Shown here: positions 55,841 to 64,000 of the stretch, piece after piece
Layout of the letters: every line of letters begins with the position of its first letter
Numbering within the stretch: the first letter of the stretch is position 1
Origin: Theocolax elegans
Lineage: Eukaryota > Arthropoda > Insecta > Hymenoptera > Cerocephalidae
Assembly: GCA_026168455.1 (NCBI GenBank)
Contig: CM047431.1
Location: forward strand, 669,783-733,782
Reading direction: 5' to 3'
DNA length: 64,000 nt
Translations under genes and position numbers: made by a program
Notes under the pieces: generated by a model
What the model was told of the DNA's origin: nothing
The model's database searches: none
The model's input: only the letters and a program-made list of their open reading frames with translations

Positions 55841-56702
55841 ATCATGGATTTTTAAGGGGGGTTTTTGATTTGTGTTAAGTGTTTATGTCTGTGGCTCCCT
55901 ACGAGTGTCCCCCCTCGTCATCCGAACAGCCCTCGCAAAACAGGCAGCGACCCACTTCGGTCCTACTATAGGAAAGCCCCCCACCCGAAGCAGTAGGGTC
56001 CCATCCGGTCACTATCCGGCACTACTACCCCTGGCGCGATTATACACTGACTGATAGGGCAGCCAGGCTTTGCTAGTTAGGCCAGCCCGGGCCCCTGTAC
56101 TATTCAGCGGCCTAGGAGTGTCTCAACCTAGTTTATCCTAGGGTGCCTCCATGGGTACCCCACCCGTCCGCTTGAGCAGTCTTACTACGAGGAAAGAACA
56201 CCCCCCGAGAGCCCCAGTGTGAGAAGGTGTTTGTGTGTGTGTGAGTGTCTGTTTGTGTCATGTGAATGTGTATAGGTATAGGTGTAATGATCACTGATAA
56301 AGTCCCAGCGTGTCCATCCATAACCCGCGCGGAGCATACCCGTTTATAGGGATCTCTTCTTTCACCAGCGAGCCCGTTTATAGAGCTGCCTCTTACAAGC
56401 GCTTGGAAAGAGCCGTTTATAGGCCTCCCATTCATACCTCTGAGACCCTACCAGTAATACATGAGTGTAAATGATGTGTTGTGTGTCATTCCGTGTCCTG
56501 GATAGGAGCCTTTACGTGGGAATCCCTTCCGGGCCAGAAAGGCCACGGTTTTTTAGAGAGATGTTACTCCTCTATCCCTCCCCAATTACACTGTTTCCAG
56601 TGACTTCCGGGCTTGGGACCGGCTTGCTGAGGTTCACCCGTGGCTACTAGATTTCACCACAAATGAACCTCATCAGGGCTGGGTTAAAAAAAAAAAAAAA
56701 AA
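55841..56702 (-). other. LINE-B 5' UTR
   Basis: GC-richer non-coding region. It holds a strong hairpin near the 5' end (56630-56672), three CCGTTTATAG motifs (56338, 56368, 56410) and a CA/TG microsatellite near 56225-56245. Begins (- strand) with about 20 T, then AACCCAGCCCTGATGAGG. Short ORFs here are on the wrong strand or not conserved. Duplicated at 57695-58556. Confidence 0.75.
56630..56672 (-). ncRNA. Structured 5'-end hairpin of LINE-B
   Basis: On the - strand GAGGTTCA-TTT-GTGG-...-CCAC-GGG-TGAACCTC: an 8-bp perfect outer stem and a 4-bp inner stem within the first 60 nt of the element. LINEs of the R2, R1 and LOA types are known to carry HDV-like ribozymes at this position. I could not fit the double-pseudoknot consensus here, so only the stem is claimed. 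Second copy at 58484-58526. Confidence 0.5.
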
Positions 56703-56706
56703 AAAA

Positions 56707-57256
56707 ATGCCTAAATCAATTGAAGAAATATCAAGTTCTGCATTGGAAGTCCTGCAGGACTCTGTAGTAAGAAAACAGTTACTTTTGGACATAAGAACAT
56801 ATATTTGCTTCAAGGGTTTTTGCTTAACAAATGGTAATCGTTCTCATAGACGTATCTCGAATTATAATGCTAACAAAATGATTAATGTGAATACAAAAGA
56901 ATACATATTTATTGTAACTGAAATTGGGGAAAAATTAGTAAAAATGTATAAGCTTGAAGGGGACTATAGGAATACAACTTCGAAACTGAAAGATAAAAGT
57001 GAGGAACAGGATATACATCACAACTGTAACAGTGTAAATAATGTAAATAATGTAAACATAAATAATTATTTTTCAAAATTTAGGCAAATAAATTTTGTGA
57101 AAGAATCAATAACACACAATGCTGATATTTCTAATGATAAATATGAACCTATTGAAAATGTATTTAGCAAAATAGATGATATGGTATTTGAAAATGGTAA
57201 GAAACTGATTCCTCCACGTATAAAAGAGAATAAGATACCTCAACATAATCAAATTC
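56707..57256 (+). pseudogene. LINE-A ORF3, duplicated middle piece
   Basis: Same 183 codons as the start of 58561-59463 (MPKSIEEISS ... HNQIR), then cut by the duplication junction, with about 26 foreign codons (antisense of LINE-B ORF1) before a stop. Confidence 0.8.
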
Positions 57257-57695
57257 GGCTTGTTTTTATGCCGTTTTTGTGTCCGCGGGTCCTCTGGCGG
57301 CGTGTCCTTCCCTCTTTTCCCCATGAGAGGCGTTGAGGGAGGTCTCTCCGCGCTTTGAGCCCCGCATTTCTTGCTTTCTGAGCTTTCGCCTGCGGTTTTT
57401 TCTCCGCATAGCGTCCACTCGTCCAGCTTCTTCCTTCATTGGTATCCATTGGCATTCCAGCTCCCGGTTTGGGATTGGACACCGTCAATGGCCCATCAGG
57501 ATTTTTAAATTCAGTGGGTTGGTAAGCAGACATCCCACTGGGCGCCGCCTGCTCACCTACCTTTACTCCAACTACCGGTGACACCGAAGTTACCACCGGC
57601 AAGTTGGTTGTGTTGAGAGTTGGGATCTCTCCAGGGTTTGTTGACACTTTTGGGCTAGCATCCGAATAGCCCGTTGCTTTAACAGGGAAGGACAT
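57249..57695 (-). pseudogene. LINE-B ORF1 fragment (duplicate)
   Basis: First half of ORF1 (MSFPVKATGYSD...) with two single-base insertions that shift the frame after about residue 100. Truncated at the duplication junction. Confidence 0.9.
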
Positions 57696-58560
57696 ATCAT
57701 GGATTTTTAAGGGGGGTTTTTGATTTGTGTTAAGTGTTTATGTCTGTGGCTCCCTACGAGTGTCCCCCCTCGTCATCCGAACAGCCCTCGCAAAACAGGC
57801 AGCGACCCACTTCGGTCCTACTATAGGAAAGCCCCCCACCCGAAGCAGTAGGGTCCCATCCGGTCACTATCCGGCACTACTACCCCTGGCGCGATTATAC
57901 ACTGACTGATAGGGCAGCCAGGCTTTGCTAGTTAGGCCAGCCCGGGCCCCTGTACTATTCAGCGGCCTAGGAGTGTCTCAACCTAGTTTATCCTAGGGTG
58001 CCTCCATGGGTACCCCACCCGTCCGCTTGAGCAGTCTTACTACGAGGAAAGAACACCCCCCGAGAGCCCCAGTGTGAGAAGGTGTTTGTGTGTGTGTGAG
58101 TGTCTGTTTGTGTCATGTGAATGTGTATAGGTATAGGTGTAATGATCACTGATAAAGTCCCAGCGTGTCCATCCATAACCCGCGCGGAGCATACCCGTTT
58201 ATAGGGATCTCTTCTTTCACCAGCGAGCCCGTTTATAGAGCTGCCTCTTACAAGCGCTTGGAAAGAGCCGTTTATAGGCCTCCCATTCATACCTCTGAGA
58301 CCCTACCAGTAATACATGAGTGTAAATGATGTGTTGTGTGTCATTCCGTGTCCTGGATAGGAGCCTTTACGTGGGAATCCCTTCCGGGCCAGAAAGGCCA
58401 CGGTTTTTTAGAGAGATGTTACTCCTCTATCCCTCCCCAATTACACTGTTTCCAGTGACTTCCGGGCTTGGGACCGGCTTGCTGAGGTTCACCCGTGGCT
58501 ACTAGATTTCACCACAAATGAACCTCATCAGGGCTGGGTTAAAAAAAAAAAAAAAAAAAA

Positions 58561-59463
58561 ATGCCTAAATCAATTGAAGAAATATCAAGTTCTGCATTGG
58601 AAGTCCTGCAGGACTCTGTAGTAAGAAAACAGTTACTTTTGGACATAAGAACATATATTTGCTTCAAGGGTTTTTGCTTAACAAATGGTAATCGTTCTCA
58701 TAGACGTATCTCGAATTATAATGCTAACAAAATGATTAATGTGAATACAAAAGAATACATATTTATTGTAACTGAAATTGGGGAAAAATTAGTAAAAATG
58801 TATAAGCTTGAAGGGGACTATAGGAATACAACTTCGAAACTGAAAGATAAAAGTGAGGAACAGGATATACATCACAACTGTAACAGTGTAAATAATGTAA
58901 ATAATGTAAACATAAATAATTATTTTTCAAAATTTAGGCAAATAAATTTTGTGAAAGAATCAATAACACACAATGCTGATATTTCTAATGATAAATATGA
59001 ACCTATTGAAAATGTATTTAGCAAAATAGATGATATGGTATTTGAAAATGGTAAGAAACTGATTCCTCCACGTATAAAAGAGAATAAGATACCTCAACAT
59101 AATCAAATTAGGATGTCGTATGGTGACCTAAATTACATAGGAATTAATAAAGCTATTTTGTATTTTGACAGAGGTATTAGAGGTAAACAAATTTTTACTA
59201 ATTCTATGTATCCACTAAAGCGGCAACCAGTTTATAAAGACATTGTTGTAGTTGATGATATTGTTTTTACATCTACATGTAAATGTGACTCATCGAAACA
59301 GCACAAAGAAATGTTTCCTCACTTTAGAGTTACTTGTGCGGTAGGGTTAACATGTCCTGCTAGATTAAACAATATAGAAAAAATTGCTTTTGCTAGAAAT
59401 ATGAATGCGTCCACTGAAAGTTTTACAACAGCTAGATCAATGTTAATAAGATATTGGGTATGA
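58561..59463 (+). CDS. LINE-A ORF3, main 3' piece (orphan protein, 300 codons)
   Basis: Starts MPKSIEEISSSALEV and ends SMLIRYWV. No domain recognised with confidence. Features: CFKGFCLTNGNRSHRR near residue 34-49, where NGNRS loosely recalls the first Arg box of tyrosine recombinases (weak). An N-rich linker (SVNNVNNVNINN) follows at about 108-119. A C-terminal Cys-bearing part has TSTCKCDSSKQH and HFRVTCAVGLTCPARL. It is the continuation of the piece at 50806-50913. A 3' UTR and TAAA tail follow, placing it inside LINE-A. Confidence 0.6.
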   Translation: MPKSIEEISSSALEVLQDSVVRKQLLLDIRTYICFKGFCLTNGNRSHRRISNYNANKMINVNTKEYIFIVTEIGEKLVKMYKLEGDYRNTTSKLKDKSEEQDIHHNCNSVNNVNNVNINNYFSKFRQINFVKESITHNADISNDKYEPIENVFSKIDDMVFENGKKLIPPRIKENKIPQHNQIRMSYGDLNYIGINKAILYFDRGIRGKQIFTNSMYPLKRQPVYKDIVVVDDIVFTSTCKCDSSKQHKEMFPHFRVTCAVGLTCPARLNNIEKIAFARNMNASTESFTTARSMLIRYWV

Positions 59464-59698
59464 GGTCAAGCACTGTCCAGTATACTGGTGATACTGGCCC
59501 AGTGTAGGGCTTTATACATTACTTTTAGTTTTAAGTTTTATTTAGTTTTATTTAGTTTTTATTTTAGTTTTTAAACTATAGAATTAAGTTTTATGCCACC
59601 CTATGTACAGATAAATTAATTTTATCTCTATAGGTTTTTACTGCATTTTGGTAATGTTTTGTAATTATTTGTTGGCTTAATAAATAAATAAATAAATG
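59464..59698 (+). other. LINE-A 3' UTR and TAAA tail
   Basis: Contains a perfect palindrome CCAGTATACTGG (59475-59486), T-rich TTTTAGTTTTATTTAG repeats, and ends GGCTTAATAAATAAATAAAT, a simple-repeat tail typical of CR1/Jockey-like LINEs. ORF2 ends only 10 nt before ORF3, so this is the only plausible 3' UTR of LINE-A. Confidence 0.7.
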
Positions 59699-60289
59699 TA
59701 AAGAATATTTTACGCTAGATGGCAGTACGCACGGATCATGGCAAGCTAGAATATGCTTTCGCCGCCGCCACTATCGACATCACGCATGCGCATTTGTTTC
59801 AGACTCGAGACAAATAGCCGAGCTAAATAATTTGATTTGACTCCTATAAAATTTTTAAATACATGTCATACTGATACTCATATTATGACTAGTTGAATTT
59901 TCGACATTGCAAATTGAACTGTACTACGTATTTATCATAGATTCAATGTAAATGGAAACGTACTGCTGCAAGAATCCGGCATATCTATCGATCGACCCAA
60001 GGGAGCGGATCAAAAATCGACTTGCGAGCCGTGCTTCGTTCCCTTGGGTTCTGCTATCGTTGGTCTTGAGTGTAATGTCGTATTTTTTCAGTATGTAAAA
60101 AAAATAAATACGTAGAATCGAAATACGTACAAATTCCTTAAACCAAACATACATAACATTTATTATATATGTATATATCGAAATATAGATTATAATAGAT
60201 AATAGAAAATGCGTATAAGTGAAATACGTTATTTTTTAATTTTTATATTGGAAAAAAATAGTACACTATTTTTATTATGATGCTATCGA
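59699..60289. other. No gene seen; one 10-bp inverted repeat
   Basis: ACCCAAGGGA (59996) and TCCCTTGGGT (60040) form a stem with a loop of about 35 nt. Otherwise unremarkable. Confidence 0.45.
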
Positions 60290-60440
60290 CATAAGTGGCG
60301 CCATCTACGATCACTTCGATTACAACTTGCCATAGATGGCGCTCTTGATGATAGTTATCATTTCTTATATATAACCAGCATTACCGGCGGTCAGAACGGT
60401 AAAATCGCAGAATTGAGTATGAGACCCCCTTAAATGACCT
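60290..60440. mobile_element. Possible MITE remnant
   Basis: GGCGCCATCTACGATC...CCATAGATGGCGCT inverted pair (60297-60345). The right edge is TTGAGTATGAGACCCCCTTAA (60416-60436), the inverse of the edge of the MITE at 46102. The shared terminus-like TTAA-GGGGGT sequence suggests a TTAA-targeting family. Confidence 0.35.
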
Positions 60441-60935
60441 TTATGTGACCTTGTAAGACCTCTTAGTCAGATCGTCATGCACATATTTAAACGCAGAATT
60501 TTGTGTACTATTCGAATTTGCAACAGAGTAGAAGAAGGATTGATTATAAAAAAAAGTCGATTTAACCTCAAGAAACCTTAAATTTTGAACTTAGGGTCAA
60601 ATTCAAGGTTCCTATTGGATAGCCAGGGAAAAATCATGAATCGCTACATTTTTTTAATTCTTTATCATGATGAGTTGTCAAACATTCGGCAAAGCGGACC
60701 ACAATGGTTCTTGAACTCTGAATGACCTCGGAATTACATTATTATATATTGAATCACATTATGATCAAGTTCACGATCAAGTTCATAGTCGAAATCCCTA
60801 TAGCTTTTGTACAGGTCATTTTCCCGTAAAGTTCGTAGATTTAAAGATAAGGGGAGTACATATGGACCACAAAAGAAACAAAAGGAGTTATATCCAACTT
60901 TATAGGTATATATAATTTCAGATTTTTATTTTTGA
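60441..60935. other. No gene seen
   Basis: Balanced-composition sequence with several TGACCT words, possibly an old DNA transposon. Nothing supported. Confidence 0.4.
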
Positions 60936-61190
60936 TTGTAGTTATTCTCTACATCTACAATCTTAGCATAATCCCAACCAAATTTGTGGCTAAACAATGT
61001 TTTATGTTGATTAACAACAAATTCGAAATTATTATTTTTTCTATGTTCATTTATTCTAACTTTTAAAAAGCGTTTAGTCTTACCAACATAAACGCAGTAC
61101 AATTTTTACAACTAAATTTGTATAAAGCATTAGTTTGATCCCATTTTTCCCTTTGTCTTTCCCTAATTTAATTATAGAGTTTAACTGCTT
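60936..61190 (-). pseudogene. Penelope-like GIY-YIG remnant (PLE-3)
   Basis: On the - strand, after a frameshift in the Cys-pair region (KFSCKNCTAF): VYVGKTKRFLKVRINEHRKN and FSHKFGWDYAKIVDVE. This is the GIY-YIG module with catalytic-region R and E in place (RINEH), diverged from PLE-1 and PLE-2, and a different subfamily from them. Only about 80 codons remain. Confidence 0.72.
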
Positions 61191-61490
61191 ATTTACAATA
61201 GATAATGCTTGTTTATTTATAAAAAGGTTTTACATACAGTAGAGACCTAGTATTAGTACAGAATTATTTGTATAATTAATTGTATAAAAACTTTTCTAAT
61301 TAAGAAAGCATTTTATTTATTGATACCTAATAATAACAATAGAATTCTAAGGCTTGAAAATCACTACGAAAGTAAATGTAGAGAACTATGTAAATTTTGT
61401 TATACAAATCTTAGCAAAGTTATATTGTGTGTGAAGTACGCAATTATTATAACAAATATTAGAGGCTACTTAGTATTCTTTGTATATAAC
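61191..61490. other. Probable intron sequence, nothing recognised
   Basis: AT-rich; the ORF starting at 61320 is not supported by any family or splice signal. Confidence 0.4.
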
Positions 61491-61496
61491 ACTTAC

Positions 61497-61711
61497 TTGT
61501 ATATTTGGATTTTCTCCTGGCCTATAAACAATATTGTGCAGTGGTCGCTTTCTTCCAACGTAGTTAACGCATACAAATTCTAATAAACTTGCGTAAATAA
61601 AACACATGCACACTCCATCCCAAACATTCATAGCCGTCAAATTTGATACAACTGGTAAAGTAGATCGGAAACCGTTTGAAGTTGTGAAGAAATTCAGCAT
61701 TGTTGTAACAC
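61497..61711 (-). CDS. Exon of a Cys-loop ligand-gated anion channel (M2-M3)
   Basis: 215-bp exon, open throughout: VTTMLNFFTTSNGFRSTLPV (M2, pore-lining), then NVWDGVCMCFIYASLLEFVC (M3) and VNYVGRKRPLHN. It has an acceptor TTATAG at 61712-61713 and a consensus donor GTAAGT at 61496-61491. The first codon (Gly) is split with the previous exon. The VTT..L/P.V/VW..VC..F...LLEF..VNY pattern is that of insect glutamate-, histamine- or pH-gated chloride channel subunits; I cannot name the subunit. The M1 exon should lie upstream of the window and the M4 exon downstream. Confidence 0.85.
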
Positions 61712-62300
61712 CTATAATTTAAATTATAAAGACCGTAATTAATAGAAAATAGGGTTAAAAGATCATATAATTATTAGGTATATATATAAAGGTATAAAGT
61801 ATATTGCTAGATAAGCTAGTGAAAACTGTCCACCATGGATATTCATTTTTAAATTTATTTAATATTATGTTTAACTCCATTTTAATCAATAAATAAAATT
61901 AGGTTTCGATCCTACTAAACTATATACTAAAAAATGATCTTCTTTTTTCTTTTCCTAATAGTTATCATAAAAAATGACTAGATTTTAAAGGAATCATGGC
62001 AATTTTAAATAAAAATATGTCTGTATGAATATATAAATGATTAAAAAGAATTAATTGTATGTCCCAAGTTATTAAGATGTAAAATGAATTTATTGATCTC
62101 TACAAACTAGATATTACAATAAAAATTTGCCGACTTTTCGTATGCATTTGTTTACGAAGTATAAGAATTTTTCCAAATAATTGTAGATAGAAGAATATTA
62201 CGTATGTGAAGTTACTTCGTACCTGTCAATATATAGTCAAGCAAACCAATACCCTGAACTACATTATCTACTCTCACAATACTAATTGATATTTTGCTAT
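61712..62300 (-). other. Intron sequence upstream of the channel exon
   Basis: AT-rich with a pyrimidine-poor acceptor (TTTAAATTATAG). No element or gene recognised. Confidence 0.5.
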
Positions 62301-62690
62301 ACTAAAATCTTTCTAGCGATACCAAAACCTGGGAAACCAGTGAAGGTAAGATCTAAATACCGAGGGATATTACAGCAGTTACATAGCTAAAGAGCTCGTC
62401 ACCTATCTATTCGAGCCTGACTATTCGAGATCATCACTTTTGTCTTATTTACAGTTTAAAATCGTTGTTTTTGGCCCAATTGCTACAGCATTTGTATCTT
62501 CGGCAATACGTTAAACGGCTAAATCAAAATCAATGGGGTATAACGAGTGACAAACCTTGGTGTCCTCAACAAAGATCATATAATTTGCATGCTGTATGAC
62601 AAGGGGTAGATCGTTAATGACAATCGAAGAGCAACGGACCAAGAACATTGAGAGACACCCATGGAAGTGCCAAGCCATGTGAACGGAATA
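62300..62690 (-). pseudogene. LINE-C reverse transcriptase remnant
   Basis: On the - strand and across several stops and frameshifts: MGVSQCSWS...PLSYSMQ (from the GVPQGS..GPLLF region), MIFVEDTKVCHSL where YADD would be, then AEDTNAVAIWAKNNDFKL and KTKVMI. This pattern belongs to CR1/Jockey-like RTs. The catalytic box is degraded. Confidence 0.68.
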
Positions 62691-62729
62691 CCAGGTAGTG
62701 AAAAAATCAGATTATAATTATATAGGAGC

Positions 62730-62889
62730 ATTCCATACTTCTCAACTTGGTTAGGACGGGACCACCAAATTGGGTTAGGATGGGACCACCAATCGGGAAA
62801 CTCTTACTAACTTCTTCTAACTGCTTTAGATGTTGTTTAGCCCTGTCAGCATAAATAGAGCGACGTTAAATAACAAAAAAAAAAAAGAT
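62730..62889 (+). mobile_element. Short retroposon 3' end (SINE-like)
   Basis: A duplicated GGTTAGGANGGGACCACCAA (62750 and 62774), then TTAGCCCTGTCAGCATAAATAGAGCGACGTTAAATAACAAAAAAA. The AGCATAAA.AGAGCGACGTTAAA block and the A tail match the 3' end of the SINE at 32276-32490. It interrupts LINE-C. The tRNA-like head is absent. Confidence 0.65.
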
Positions 62890-64000
62890 GTTGTTCTAGA
62901 TATAGCTGTCAGAACTTTGTTAGATGAGATAGGTATGAAGTTAAGGAAGGATAAAAGGAAGAGAGATGGGGGTCTGAGATAGGTGCTTTGAATTGAGTGA
63001 AAGTGAAAGGTGAGTCAAAGTGTATATTAGATGCATGAAAAGAATTTAATTGTTTTGTTGTGAATCTATTTAAGAGAAATGGTTTCAATTGAGAGGCAAG
63101 TCCCATTTTTCTGAGTTCTTTCCACAGACAAGTCGTGTCAGTAATTTTCTTAAGTTTGTTATTGAGGTGACTAAACTTACTAGAATCTACAGTTTCAGAC
63201 TATGTTGCATAAATCTTTGTATTTTAGGTAGTCACATCTCAGGACAGTGATCTAATACCTCTTGTAAGGAATGTTACCAGATTTAATATTATCTTTGATG
63301 TCAGGGGTGATCCATTAGTTAGAAGATATATAGAATTTAGAAGGGTCAAAGTCATTCAAAAGTATGGATCATAGATATGGTGAGGTGTGAGATTGAGGCA
63401 ATACATTGTGGGGTAGTGGGTTCAGAAATCATCTCATGAGCAGGAGAGGCAACTGTAGCTGTATGAAAGGACTACCGGCCAGGTAAAGTACGAGAGCGAG
63501 AATAAATAAAATGAGAACACTTTGGGTGGATGCAATTAAGGCAGGTGTATAATGAAGAGAATGATTGAATAGAAAAGCTAAAAGTGTCGATGCATCTTGA
63601 GTATATACCTTTGCAAGGTTGCTCGTCCAAACTTTTTAAATAGCACTAAAACTTTTTTAGGTTAAGGACCAACGAGATATAATAATACCGTGCAGTGAAG
63701 GATGTATCCGATTCTCTAAAGACATGTGTGAGTGGTGGCTCGCGCATTATCGAGAGGTCAAGCAAAGTATGAAAATAATGAATAGATGTTTGAGTATGAT
63801 GAGTAGGGTCGGACTCGACTAGGATCGAATTGAGTGCGCACAGATTAGGTCTCATCAAAGTGGTTCATCCTTAGTATTTACATAAATATTAAAATTACCC
63901 GTTGTAATTACATGATCACGAAGGGGAAGAAATTTAGTAATGGCTCCAATAAACTTTAATAGATAGGTCGGCGTTGATCTCCTGTACATAACTCACAAGA
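62890..64000 (-). pseudogene. LINE-C endonuclease-RT connector, runs off window
   Basis: On the - strand, pieces of a LINE ORF2: TTGNFNIYV (endonuclease DFN motif) near 63890-63910, RPNLCALNSILV and HTLLDLSIM (63646-63858), PDIKDNIKSGN...YKRY (63270-63320), then ELRKMGL...LKPFLLNRF (62909-63106). Many stops. Same orientation as the channel exon, consistent with an insertion in its intron. Confidence 0.65.

Larger units (their letters stand above)
50914..56702 (-). mobile_element. LINE-B: full-length non-LTR retrotransposon, ORFs intact
   Basis: 5.8 kb on the - strand. 5' end after a T-run at about 56684, 5' UTR about 0.85 kb, ORF1 (DUF4780-like), ORF2 (EN-RT-RNase H), 3' end with a (TAA)4 tail at 50914-50925. 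Flanked by the target duplication AAAAATGCCT. RNase H and the TAA tail point to the I/LOA side of the tree; LOA is my guess. Higher GC than its surroundings and intact ORFs imply a recent insertion, possibly still competent. Confidence 0.93.
55405..59112. repeat. 1854-bp tandem duplication (LINE-B 5' end + ORF3 5' part)
   Basis: 55405-57258 and 57259-59112 are nearly identical, differing by single-base length changes at about 57358, 57400 and in the A-run. The junction at about 57256 joins ORF3 (CAACATAATCAAATT) to the middle of LINE-B ORF1 (CGGCTTGTTTTTATGCC) with no evident microhomology. The unit boundaries ignore element ends, so this is a genomic duplication, not transposition. Confidence 0.95.
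46432..59698 (+). mobile_element. LINE-A: non-LTR retrotransposon with three ORFs, split by LINE-B
   Basis: 46432-50913 plus 58561-59698 after removing LINE-B and the 1854-bp duplication. ORF1 (PHD-like + CCHC), ORF2 (endonuclease + RT, no RNase H) and a third ORF are all on the + strand, with a 3' UTR ending TTAATAAATAAATAAATAAA. The lack of RNase H and the AP-type endonuclease suggest the CR1/Jockey group. ORF2 has one frameshift and one nonsense codon. Confidence 0.8.

Noticed and set aside
56133..56435. 100-codon ORF in the LINE-B 5' UTR
   Set aside because: Only open across a TG microsatellite and the Cys-free 5' UTR. No link to ORF1, and present in the duplicate only because the DNA was copied recently.
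59924..60154. Next exon (M4) of the chloride channel
   Set aside because: The ORF lacks any M4-like hydrophobic helix or channel motif, and no splice sites were convincing.

Overview
The window looks like AT-rich intergenic or intronic DNA of an insect. The evidence is the insect-type transposon families (Gypsy, Penelope-like, Helitron, non-LTR elements, foldback elements, a tRNA-derived SINE), one spliced exon of an insect-type Cys-loop anion channel, and decayed pieces of eukaryotic ribosome-biogenesis genes. A hymenopteran is possible, but the sequence alone does not prove it. No operons, rRNA genes or CRISPR arrays were seen, and almost all coding sequence belongs to mobile elements.

Layout. 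1-4392: 3' part of a large Gypsy element on the + strand (73-bp minisatellite, 3' untranslated region, polypurine tract, complete 1726-bp LTR). 4393-5126: foldback element. About 5226-21305: a second, nearly full-length copy of the same Gypsy element on the - strand (Gypsy-1). It is broken by frameshifts, a 333-bp duplication inside RT, a deletion in integrase, a 1.58-kb tandem duplication and a foldback insertion in the 5' LTR. 21309-24090: two 5'-truncated Penelope-like elements with GIY-YIG domains. 24540-30910: tandemly repeated fragments of KRR1 and ESF1 (both SSU-processome genes), one split by a 4737-bp Gypsy element (Gypsy-2) with 267-bp LTRs and a 4-bp target duplication. 31600-33720: foldback element with tandem units in its arms and a SINE near its centre. 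36248-42106: decayed Helitron on the - strand, apparently with an associated Ulp1-like protease. 43670-45900: GGCCCAAA-type repeats and Penelope terminal repeats carrying hammerhead-like motifs.

46432-59698 is the most interesting part. LINE-A (+ strand) has ORF1, then ORF2, then what appears to be a third ORF and a 3' UTR ending in a TAAA tail. LINE-B (- strand, ORF1 and ORF2 intact, coupled by a UAAUG overlap) has jumped into the third ORF, leaving the target duplication AAAAATGCCT. A later 1854-bp tandem duplication copied the LINE-B 5' end together with the 5' half of the interrupted ORF.

59699-64000: sparse sequence, a Penelope GIY-YIG remnant, one intact host exon (61497-61711, - strand, M2-M3 of a Cys-loop chloride channel with good splice sites), and a decayed LINE (LINE-C) that runs off the window inside what is probably an intron of that gene.
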